From Stomoxys calcitrans (lineage: Eukaryota; Arthropoda; Insecta; Diptera; Muscidae), in the NCBI RefSeq assembly GCF_963082655.1, contig NC_081552.1, positions 120,640,907 through 120,704,906 on the forward strand: a DNA stretch of 64,000 nucleotides, given 5' to 3'. Under the pieces are notes generated by a model, which searched no databases, had not been told where the DNA came from, and worked only from the letters and a program-made list of their open reading frames with translations. This document shows, piece by piece, positions 55,699 through 64,000 of this stretch (position 1 is its first letter; each line of letters opens with the position of its first letter). A program made the position numbers and the translations under genes.

Positions 55699-56658
55699 CT
55701 ATTTGACGGAATCAATACATTCCGCCGAAGCAAAACGCAGAGTAAATATGCCCCCTCTAAGCTCGAAGCTCATCATTTGTATGGGTGAACCCACTACAGA
55801 GTTCCACACTGGGGGCCGATGATCTGGTGGAATCCAACCGGATGCACAGCCGATATTGATGACTGCATAAGTCCGTTCATCTCTGTTGGAGCGCGGCTCT
55901 TTACCATTCTCAGCGACCATCTTCCCCTTCCGTATTGGCTGTGGCCTCCTTTTGGAAGTCACAGTCCTCCATGAAGACTCATGGGCCGTGTGCGCTTCCT
56001 TCGATCCTGTTCCAACTTTATCAACCTTCGCAGTACACTGTTTGGAGTCTCTATTGAGGGATGGCTGGCTTGGTTTTCCCAGACTTGAAAGCGGGGAGCT
56101 CTTTTTCTTATTCAGAATTTTAGCAGTGTTATGCTCTTCGGGAGATCTGATTATTTTTCCAGCTTCAGTAGAAGTGCTTGGAATATCAGATCTATCCCTT
56201 CCAGCAAACTGCACTTTCGCCCGATTGCGCTGCCGGTACATACTCCTCTGTCTCCTTCGTCGTGCACCGGATCGCTTTCTCGGTCTGCTTGTGAGCTTAG
56301 CAAAGCTATCGCTCACTTCTATCGCCATCCCGATGCCCTCATCTCTCGATTCTACTGCGATGACTGTTTCATTGACACAGTTGCTGTCTGCATCCGAGTC
56401 AGAATCACTACCTTTACTTCAAGACAGGGGACGAACTGTGTATCCCTCTGGTTTATCCGTCTCTTCCTCATTAATTAGTCTGACGACTAGTTGTGCGCTT
56501 GAAGCATTACTCTCGACTACGGGTGCCAAGGCACCCACACCTATAGGAGGGGAGGCTAACACGCAACGGTCCGACTCCACTACCGCAGATGTTAAGTCTT
56601 TTGAGTCCATTTCTAGCCTACTCCAAAAGGCTTTAAAAATTGTTTCGTTATAGGTAGT
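55699..56658 (-). pseudogene. LINE ORF1 (gag-like), one internal stop
   Basis: Two stretches in the same frame are separated by a single TGA at 56419-56421. The first has YNETIFKAFWSRLEMDSKDL; the second is Arg-rich (RPRKRSGARRRRQRSMYRQR), followed by Ser/Lys-rich linker and SGWIPPDHRPPVWNSVVG. It resembles LOA-type ORF1 proteins, thought to bind the element RNA. The long opposite-strand frame at 55886-56653 is its shadow. Without the stop about 320 codons would be open. Confidence 0.75.
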
Positions 56659-56683
56659 ACCTATTCCAAGATACGGATACATA

Positions 56684-57290
56684 AAGGGTGATTTTTTTGA
56701 GGTTAGGATTTTCATGCATTAGTATTTGACAGATCACGTGGGATTTCAGACATGGTGTCAAAGAGAAAGATGCTCAGTATGCTTTGACATTTCATCATGA
56801 ATAGACTTACTAACGAGCAACGCTTGCAAATCATTGAATTTTATTACCAAAATCAGTGTTCGGTTCGAAATGTGTTCATTCACCGTAACGTTGCGTCCAA
56901 CAGCATCTTTGAAAAAATACGGTCCAATGATTCCACCAGCGTACAAACCACACCAAACAGTGCATTTTTCGGGATGCATGGGCAGTTCTTGAACGGCTTC
57001 TGGTTGCTCTTCACTCCAAATGCGGCAATTTTGCTTATTTACGTAGCCATTCAACCAGAAATGAGCCTCATCGCTGAACAAAATTTGTCAAAATTTGAAC
57101 ACATTTCGAACCGAACACTGATTTTGGTAATAAAATTCAATGATTTGCAAGCGTTGCTCGTTTGTAAGTCTATTCATGATGAAATGTCAAAGCATACTGA
57201 GCATCTTTCTCTTTGACACCATGTCTGAAATCCCACGTGATCTGTCAAATACTAATGCATGAAAATCCTAACCTCAAAAAAATCACCCTT
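56684..57290. mobile_element. Fold-back mariner MITE, copy 5
   Basis: TA at 56682-56683 and 57291-57292, full 195-bp arms and the 217-bp centre in the same orientation as copies 1 and 3. It sits at the 5' edge of the LINE. One base in the right arm changes 'GTTAGTAAG' to 'GTTTGTAAG'. Confidence 0.93.
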
Positions 57291-58355
57291 TATATGTTTT
57301 TTTTTTTTGAGGAGCGAAATAAAAACACGTCCGCTTCACTCAACGGCTACAAATATAATATGAGCTGAAAAAATATGAGCATCGTGCTCTACTCTCAAAT
57401 TTCTTTTATTTTACCCAATATTTCCATTGGTTTAGGCAGAGTTTATGGGCTGAGACGACTTGGCCTCAAAATTGGATATTATTTTAGTTTTCTACTATCA
57501 AATACCAATTATTTATTGCCATAGTAGACAAACATGGCCGGTTTGAAGGGACTTTAGAGGGCGGACCCTGAATTAATATCAGCATCGTGCTGGAACAAGA
57601 TTTTGTTTGAGCCCTATATAGTCAAGCATTTTGAATGTGGCTATCAAGATATTCAGGGCTAGGGGTCTCATTCAGATGCACACTAATTACATTTTTTGCA
57701 TTGGTTATCTACATTCAAAATAATTTTTCAAAGCAGGTCTTCCTGTGTCTATCCCAATTTGAGGATAAAAAGTGTTCTCTCCTGCCAAAGACCTTTTCTT
57801 GGTGTCCTATTCTACCTTGATCGGCATTTTTTTTAATTCCTTGTTTTAGGTAGGATGGAGGGAGGGCGATTGCCTCCAGATACGTCTTTTCATTTGAATA
57901 CAATATATTCTCGGTCGTCCTACATGACAGTTTGGTGTTGTTTTTATTGGGCGGAGAGGGTCGCTCCACCCGACGCTAAGACCCAAAAGACAATTTATTA
58001 GAGTTGTTTAATGTCGAGATCTACATGTCCGGCTGAACGGCATGACGGCAGAGCGCGACCGAGATAGTTGAATTGTTATATCAACATTAGATTGGAACTC
58101 TACTGTAATAGAGCTTTCGTTTAATTCCAATATTATGCCGATCGAACTACACGTCTTACTGAAGCGTATTAGGTGGGGGCGGGGGGGGGGCAGACCCCAG
58201 ACTTTGTCCCAGATGTGTATATCAGATTCGTAGTCAACTCTCAAAGACCTTTCATTTCATACTCATTTGTGACCTTGGAGATTCATACCGTTTTGGAGGT
58301 TTTTGGAGTTGGAGAGGGTCTGTAGACACTTTGGACCCAATTTCTATAACAAACT
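57291..58355. repeat. Degenerate Rep-C-like region
   Basis: After a T tract, 'GAGGAGCGAAATAAAAACACG' and 'ATATGAGCATCGTGCTCTACTCTCAAA' lead into loosely repeated phrases of Rep-C type ('TATTTCCATTGGTTTAGGCA', 'CTCAAAGACCTTTCATTTCA'). A pure G run (58173-58190) stands out. No coding frame is credible. Confidence 0.55.
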
Positions 58356-58523
58356 AGTTGATGCAGACCCTCTCCGCTGCGCCTACTTTTACTTTATATG
58401 GAACAAAAGTTTCCTTGGAATATTTATTTTCGACAATTAAAGATCTTTTAGTGAAATACCATGCAAACTTGACGAACAGTTTAACAATATAAGTGCCTTT
58501 ATCTGAATCCCACATGATATTTT

Positions 58524-59450
58524 TATACCCTCCACCATAGGATGGGGGGTATACTAATTTCGTCATTCTGTTTGTAACTACTCGAAATATTCGTCTGAGA
58601 CCCCATAAAGTATATATATTCTTGATCGTCGCGACATTTTATGTCGATTTAGCCATGTCCGTCCGTCCGTCTGTCCGTCCGTCTGTCCGTCCGTCTGTCC
58701 GTCCGTCTGTCCGTCCGTCTGTCCGTCCGTCCGTCCGTCCGTCTATCTGTCGAAAGCACGCTAACTTCCGAAGGAGTAAGGCTAGCCGCTTGAAATTTTG
58801 CACAAATACTTTTTATTAGTGTAGGTCGGTTTGTATTGCAAATGGGCCATATCGGTCCATGTTTTGATATAGCTGCCATATAAACCGATCTTGGGTCTTG
58901 ACTTCTTGAGTCTCTAGAGGGCGCAATTCTCATCCGATTTGACTGAAATTTTGCACATAGTGCTTTAGTATCACTTCTAACAACTGTGCTAAGTATGGTT
59001 CAAATCGGTTCATAACTTGATATAGCTGCCATATAAACCGATCTGGGATCTTGACTTCTTGAGCCTCTAGAGGTCGCAATTATTATCCGATTTGCCTGAA
59101 ATTTTGTACAACGGATCCTGTCATGACCATCAACATACGTGTTTATTATGGTCTGAATCGGTCTATAGCCCGATACAGCTTCCATATAAATCGATCTCTC
59201 TATTTTACTTCTTGAGCCCCCAAAGGGCGCAATTCTTATTCGAATTGGCTGACAATTTACACAGGTCTCCAACATATAATTTAATTGTGGTCTAAATCAT
59301 ATCTTAATATCGCTCTAATAGCAGAGCAAATCTTTTCTTATATCATTTTTTGCCTAAGAAGAAATGTCGGGAAAAGAACTCGACAAATGCGCTCCATGGT
59401 GGAAGGTATATAAGATTCGGTCCGGCCGAACTTAGCACGCTTTTACTTGT
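58524..59450 (+). mobile_element. HINE-A inserted in Rep-C
   Basis: A complete copy with TATACCCTCCACCATAGG, core, the longest GTCY tract in the window (58657-58750), two array blocks, ATGGTGGAAGGTATATAAG, hairpin and CACGCTTTTACTTGT. The uninterrupted Rep-C site exists at about 16830 (ATGATCTTTATTGGTCTACG). Confidence 0.92.
58657..58750 (+). repeat. (GTCY)n microsatellite
   Basis: About 23 tetranucleotides of GTCC and GTCT in a partly regular alternation (GTCCGTCCGTCT) inside HINE-A. It is the source of Arg-Thr-Asp or Val-Arg-Pro-Ser runs in translation. Confidence 0.95.
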
Positions 59451-61330
59451 TTGGTCTACGAATTTAAGTTTGGATGTCAGGTGTACTCCATTCTTAAAAT
59501 ACTTCATTTCAGACCGATATTCTCATGATGTCTGATTTAGTGGTGTCTTCGGGGGAGAGGTGGTCCCCCAGATACTTGGCCCTGAAAAAATATCAGCATC
59601 GTTCTCTTCTCTTAAATACCATTTATTTAAACTCCATATTGCCATTGGCTTAAGAGGAGTTTACAGGATGAGGCGTTACCCAAACACATGTCCCCAAAAT
59701 GGTTTATCAAATTCGTTTTCTAATCTCAAATACCTTTCATATTGGCATGGTCGAAACATTTTTTTCCTTTGTGGGTGTTTTGGGAAATGGGTGATGCCCT
59801 AAATTCATGGTCCTACATTTGGTTATCAAATTCGTATTCTACACCCAAATACCTTTATTTGAGCCCCATATTGCAATGGTCACTAAGAAATTGCTGTTTG
59901 TGGGGTTTTTTGGGAAAGTGGTAGACCCCCAGAATATTGGTTCCGAAAAAGGTTATTAATTCTTGCTCTACCCCCCAATACCTTTCATTTAAGCTCCACA
60001 TTAACATTGTCGGTATATATGCCCGATTTAGGGGTGTTTTAGGGATTGGGGTGGGCCCCCAAACACTAAGCCCGCAAAAAATATCAGCAACGTGCTCTAT
60101 TCTCATAAATCTATATATGATTTATTTGAACCCCATATTGCCATTGCCCTCAAAATTGGATACCAAATTTCTTTTTAAATCACATTTAAACTCCTTATTG
60201 CAAAAGTCAGCAAATATGTCTGGTTTGGGGTATTGACCCAAAAAACTATGAATATTTGTGTACTATTTGGGGGTTGTTATGGTGGTGGGACGTCCGCTAG
60301 ACAGTTGGCCCCTAATGTTGATATGAGATATGAGGTCTACTCCCACATACCTTTAATTTGAGCCATATATTTCCATAGTCGGCAAACATGACCGACTTGG
60401 GGGGTGTTTTGTGGGATAGGAGGCCACTCAGTGAGTTGGCCTTGAAAATATATATCGGATTCGTGTTCCACTTTAAAAACCCTTTTATTTGAGCCTCATA
60501 TTGCAATAGTCAGAAAATACTTACTATTTGGATGGTATTGTGGGGTTGGGTGGCCCCATATACACTTTTCCCGAATATTGATATAAAATTCGTGCTGTAC
60601 TCCCAAAGACCTTCACTTGAGCCCCATATTGCTATGGTCGTAAATTTGTCCTCTTTGGGGGATGTTTTTGGTGAGAGGCGACCCCCCAAGCACTTGGTCT
60701 CATATTTGGATATCTGATTCTAATTCTACACTTAAATACCTTTTATTTAAGCCCCATATTCCCATGGTCAGTAAATAAGTCCTGTTTGGGGGGTGTTTTG
60801 GGGAAGGGGTGGACCCCCAGAAGCATGGTCCCACATTTGGATATCAGATTTGCATTCTACTCGGAAATACCTTTCATTTCAGTCCGATATTGCCATGGTC
60901 GGTAAATATGTCCGATTTAGGGGTGTTTTGGGGCTTGGGGTGGTCTCCCTAGAACTTGGTTCGACAATTGGATACGTTTTCTTATCCTAAATACCTTTCA
61001 TTTGAGTCCCATATTGAGGGGCAGCCCCCTAGGTACCCAATCCGAAATTTGGATACCAAATTTTTATTTTTAGGGTACTATATGAGAGCACACAAAATTT
61101 CGCTTAAATCGCACTACCAATCTCCGAGATCTGGTGTTTCTAAAAATTAGGGTAAGGGGGAGGGTCCGTCCCCCCTTCAGATATCGAAAAATGTAGTACC
61201 CTATTTTCACCACGGGGTCATTATGCACCATCTGTGAAAATTTCAAGAAAATCGGTTCAGCCGTTTCTGAGTCTATAAGGAACACACAAACATACAAACA
61301 AACAAACATACTTACAAACAAACACAAATT

Positions 61331-61691
61331 GATTTTTAAGATGATAAGATGTGAAATCAACTTCCAAACACATTTCATTTCATACCCATATTGTCCTAAT
61401 CGGTAAATATGTCCTGTTGAGGGGTTTTTTAGTGGTGGGGGCGGCTCAGACACCAAAGAAAACGTTTTTAGATCAGCTTTTTACTATACTTCCATTTGAT
61501 ATCCATATTGTTCCGATCGTTATATATGCCCCTCAGACACCAAGAAATACATTTTTAATATCAGATTTGTACTCTTCTTTTAATAACTTTCATTTGATAA
61601 CCATATTCTCCCAATAGGTATATATGTCCTGCTGTGGGGTTTTGGGGGTTGGGAAGGCCCCTCAGTCACCAAGGAATACATTTTTATGTCT
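61331..61691. repeat. Rep-C-related array fragment
   Basis: Units with 'CATTTCATACCCATATTGTC', 'GGTAAATATGTCCTG' and 'TCAGACACCAA' are a variant of the Rep-C array without start or end. Confidence 0.6.
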
Positions 61692-62616
61692 GACTAGCTG
61701 ACCCGGGCCGGCTCCGCTGCGCCTTCTTTTATTTTATATGGAACAATGTGATGGTCAGTAAAAAATTGCTGTTTGTGGGGTATTTTGAGAAAATTGATAC
61801 CGAAAGTGGGTATCTACTCTTGCTCTAACCCCCAATTCCTTTCATTTAAGCCCGACATTGGCATGATCGGTAAATATGCCCAATTTATGGGTGTTTTGGG
61901 GAGTGGGGTGGTCCCACAATCACTAAGTCATGAAAATATAACAGCAACGTGCTCTATTTTTTTGTAACTATATATCATTTATATGAACCCCACAGTGCCG
62001 TTGGCCTCAACATTGTATATCAAATTCGTTTTCTAATCTCATTTAAACTACTTATTGCAAAAGTCAGCAAATATGTCCGGTTTGGGGTATTGGCCCTAAA
62101 AACGATAAAACTCTCTTTAAGACCCAAATTGTCTTGGTGCGTAAATACGTCCTATTTGGGAGTTTACATGATGGTGGGACGTCCCCTTGACAGTTGGTCC
62201 CTAATGTTGATATCAGATACATGGTCTACTCCCAAATACCTTTAATTTGGCCCCATATTTCTAAAATCACCAAACATGACCGGTTTGGGGGGTGTTTTGG
62301 GGGATGGGCGTCCACTCAGTGAGTTGGCCTTGAAAGTATATGTCGGCTTCGTGTTATACTCTAAAAACCCTCTTATTTGAGACTCACATTGAAATAGTTA
62401 GCAAATACTTCCTATTTGGGTGGTTTAGGGGTGTTTTGGGGGTTGGGGTGGTCCCCTTACACTTGGTCCGACAATTGGATATCAGATACGTTTTCCAATA
62501 CTAAACACCTTTCGTTTGAGTCCCATGTTTTCGTGATTGGTCTAAATATGTTTGGTAGGTTTTAGGGTGGGACGGCCACCCTAGGTAACCAAACCGAAAT
62601 TTGGATACCAAATTTT
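61692..62616. repeat. Rep-C element, 3'-truncated
   Basis: It starts GACTAGCTGACCCGGGCCGG followed by CTCCGCTGCGCC, then 'TTTTATTTTATATGGAACAA', and jumps into the array at 'ATGGTCAGTAAAAAATTGC'. The array breaks off at the HINE-A ('TTTGGATACCAAATTTT'). Confidence 0.75.
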
Positions 62617-63405
62617 TATACCCTCCACCATAAGATGGGGGGTACACTAATTTCGTCATTCTGTTTGTAACTACTCGAAATATTCGTCTGAGACCCCATA
62701 AAGTATATATATTCTTGATCATCATGGCATTTTAAGTCGAACTTGCCATGTCCGTCCGTCTGTCCATCCGTCCGTCCGTCTGTCTGTCGAAAGCACGATA
62801 ACTTTCGAAGGAGTAAAGCTAGCCGCTTGAAATTTTGCACAAATACTTCTTATAAGTGTAGGTCGGTTGGTATTGTAAATGGGCCATATCGGTCCATGTT
62901 TTGATATAGCTGCCATATAAACCGCTCTTGGGTCTTGACTTCTTGAGCCTCTAGAGGGCGCAATTCTTATCCGATTTGAATGAATTTTGGCACCATGTGT
63001 TTTGTTATGATATCCAACAACTGTGCCAAGTATGGTTCAAATCGGTCCATAACCTGATATAGCTGCCATATAAACGGATCTTGGGTCTTGACTTCTTGAG
63101 TCCCTAGGGTGTGCAATTCTTGTCCGATTGGAATGAACTTTTGCACGACGTGTTTTGTTATAATATCCAACAACTGTGCTAAGTATGGTTCAAATCGGTC
63201 CATAACCTGATATAGCTGCCATATAAACCGATCTTGGGTCTTGACTTCTTGAGCCTCTAGAGGTCGCAAGTATTATCCGATTTGCCTGAAATTTTGTACA
63301 ACGGATTCTCTCATGACCACCAACATACGTGTTTATTATGGTCTGAATCGGTCTATAGCCCGATACAGCTCCTATATAAATCGATCTCTCTATTTTACTT
63401 CTTGT
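62617..63405 (+). mobile_element. HINE-A, 3'-truncated
   Basis: TATACCCTCCACCATAAG, core, GTCY tract (62751-62788) and four array units. The copy stops at 'CTCTATTTTACTTCTTG', so the inverted subterminal repeat, hairpin and ACTTGT end are missing. A separate hairpin follows directly. Confidence 0.85.
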
Positions 63406-63412
63406 TTTTTTT

Positions 63413-63572
63413 AATTTTTTGGCTGTTAGGGCGAAGACCATTAAATTTTACAATTGCTGTTTGTTTCTTTTTCGGGACAACCACAATGATCGAAGATTTT
63501 CTTTTCTCGAAAGAGAAAAAAAAAACAGTAATTGTAAATTTTAATGATCTTCGCCCTAATAGGCAAAAAACT
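63413..63572. repeat. 160-bp inverted repeat (hairpin)
   Basis: Two 48-bp arms (63413-63460 and 63525-63572) are complementary with about six mismatches. The core TTAGGGCGAAGA pairs with TCTTCGCCCTAA. The loop is 64 bp. It has no target-site duplication that I can define and encodes nothing. Confidence 0.85.
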
Positions 63573-63586
63573 GAAAAATGAGAAAA

Positions 63587-63665
63587 GTTCGGTGGAGCCA
63601 GGCCGGGATTCGAACCTGGGCACAGGGAATAATAGCAAGAGCAGTTTTCGTTATCTAGCGTTCGA
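63587..63665 (-). other. tRNA-like block (SINE head or tRNA pseudogene)
   Basis: The minus strand holds a perfect B box GGTTCGAATCC (63606-63616) followed by CGGCCTGGCTCCACC, which resembles a T arm and acceptor 3' side. The 5' acceptor strand and a proper anticodon arm cannot be folded, and the T stem has an A-C mismatch. It is therefore not a working tRNA. Confidence 0.55.
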
Positions 63666-64000
63666 AGCCATCAAGATAACTTCTAACAGATGCATAGAAT
63701 CATGTGTACTACGGAAGTAGTGAAATTGCCACTGAAAGAAAGTCAGCCATTACACAATAACATATGCATTGGGAAAAAGTACAGCTAATAGACAGGCTTG
63801 TCGAGCGTGGTTAATGTGGTAATCGTATCATAGATGCGTTTTCGCAATTAATTTGATTCAAATACAACATACCCACGCACGGCCCTTGAAGCCATCACAC
63901 CTCATGGGTTGAAAAGTGTTTGGTGTATGTTGCAATTTCTGGCTTTCCTTTCCCATTTACAAAGAAAATTTCCGATCATTGAGCACGTCTCGAAAGAAAA
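63666..64000. other. Unassigned region at the window end
   Basis: About 335 bp with no repeat terminus or long frame. It may be the beginning of non-repetitive sequence. Confidence 0.35.

Larger units (their letters stand above)
52320..56660 (-). mobile_element. Jockey-group (LOA/I-like) LINE, nearly full-length relic
   Basis: Minus-strand order is ORF1 (56660-55699), endonuclease (about 55300-54780), RT (54780-53400), RNase H (53260-52438) and a 3' untranslated region ending CACCATCTTTTTAACC. The RNase H after RT places it in the LOA/I side of the Jockey group. Many frameshifts and stops show it is inactive. It is the same family as the copies at 22.8, 26.5 and 28.6 kb. It inserted next to a mariner fragment; no target duplication is clear. 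Confidence 0.87.
58356..61330. repeat. Rep-C element, split by HINE-A
   Basis: The start is decayed ('GATGCAGACCCTCTCCGCTGCGCC'), but the leader ('AAGTTTCCTTGGAATATT', 'AAAGATCTTTTAGTGAAATACC') matches 16651-16870. The array resumes at 59451 after the HINE-A with units identical in order to 16.8-18.9 kb. The end reads TCGGTTCAGCCGTTTCTGAG, TCTATAAGGAACACACAAAC and a (CAAA)n/(CATA)n tail at 61280-61330. This copy shows both ends of the element. Confidence 0.78.

Noticed and set aside
55886..56653. 255-codon plus-strand frame, the longest in the window
   Set aside because: It lies antisense to the Arg-rich LINE ORF1, has no domain I recognise and contains no motif beyond low-complexity Ser/Leu. 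It is the shadow of ORF1.
63587..63665. Functional tRNA gene
   Set aside because: The B box is perfect, but acceptor and anticodon arms cannot be formed from the upstream sequence.

Overview
The window looks like repeat-dense dipteran nuclear DNA, most likely from a calyptrate (house-fly or stable-fly type) genome. The evidence is the kind of elements present: DINE-1/mini-me-like repeats with a (TA)n - short core - (GTCY)n block, fold-back derivatives of a mariner-type transposon, RTE-type and Jockey-group LINEs, tRNA-derived SINEs, and an errantivirus-like LTR element whose primer site matches tRNA-Ser. Species assignment is an inference. I recognise no intact host protein gene, rRNA gene or functional tRNA gene. 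Almost every open frame is an accidental frame through a repeat.

The dominant components are repeats I name HINE-A, HINE-B and HINE-D. Read in the direction TATACCC...ACTTGT they have a 5' subterminal repeat (TATACCCTCCACCAT in A, TACCCACCACC in B), a TA-rich stretch, a core, a (GTCC/GTCT)n tract, a variable array of about 152-153 bp tandem units, an inverted copy of the subterminal repeat, a short GC-rich hairpin (TTCGGCCCGGCCGAA) and a fixed tail ending TTACTTGT. This is the layout known for non-autonomous Helentrons (DINE-1/HINE, including Drosophila DINEs with central tandem repeats). Strand in the HINE entries is the strand reading TATACCC...ACTTGT. Several copies sit inside other recognisable repeats, so the uninterrupted site can be compared; these sites support insertion with no clear target duplication.

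Layout: 1-3.2 kb, an RTE-type LINE relic broken by a HINE-B and a SINE; 3.4-9.4 kb, HINE fragments including a B/A chimera and an A nested in an A; 9.4-14.6 kb, HINE-B and HINE-A in both orientations, with one large inverted repeat; 14.7-15.3 kb, a decayed mariner transposase; 15.5-16.6 kb, HINE-A; 16.65-18.9 kb, an unclassified GC-richer tandem repeat (Rep-C); 18.9-21.6 kb, a head-to-head pair of HINE-A forming a long palindrome, one arm carrying a fold-back mariner MITE; 22.4-28.8 kb, a tandem segmental duplication of HINE-A, LINE 3' end, HINE-B and HINE-D; 28.6-30.8 kb, a Jockey-group LINE; 31.5-34.5 kb, two long HINE-A copies; 35.3-37.8 kb, HINE-D, mariner relic and MITE; 38.0-43.6 kb, a HINE-A copy split by an errantivirus-like LTR element with both LTRs, gag and env remnants but no pol; 44-52 kb, mixed HINE-A/B and a SINE; 52.3-56.7 kb, a longer minus-strand Jockey-group LINE with ORF1, endonuclease, RT and RNase H remains; 56.7-62.6 kb, a MITE and Rep-C split by HINE-A; 62.6-63.7 kb, HINE-A, a 160-bp hairpin and a tRNA-like block.

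Nothing here works as a gene pathway. The elements are related by nesting and by likely parasitism: MITEs on a mariner transposase, HINEs on a Helentron helicase, and SINEs on LINE reverse transcriptase. The insertion order can be read directly in several places. Such a mixed-orientation graveyard could be pericentromeric heterochromatin or a piRNA source locus, which sequence alone cannot decide.
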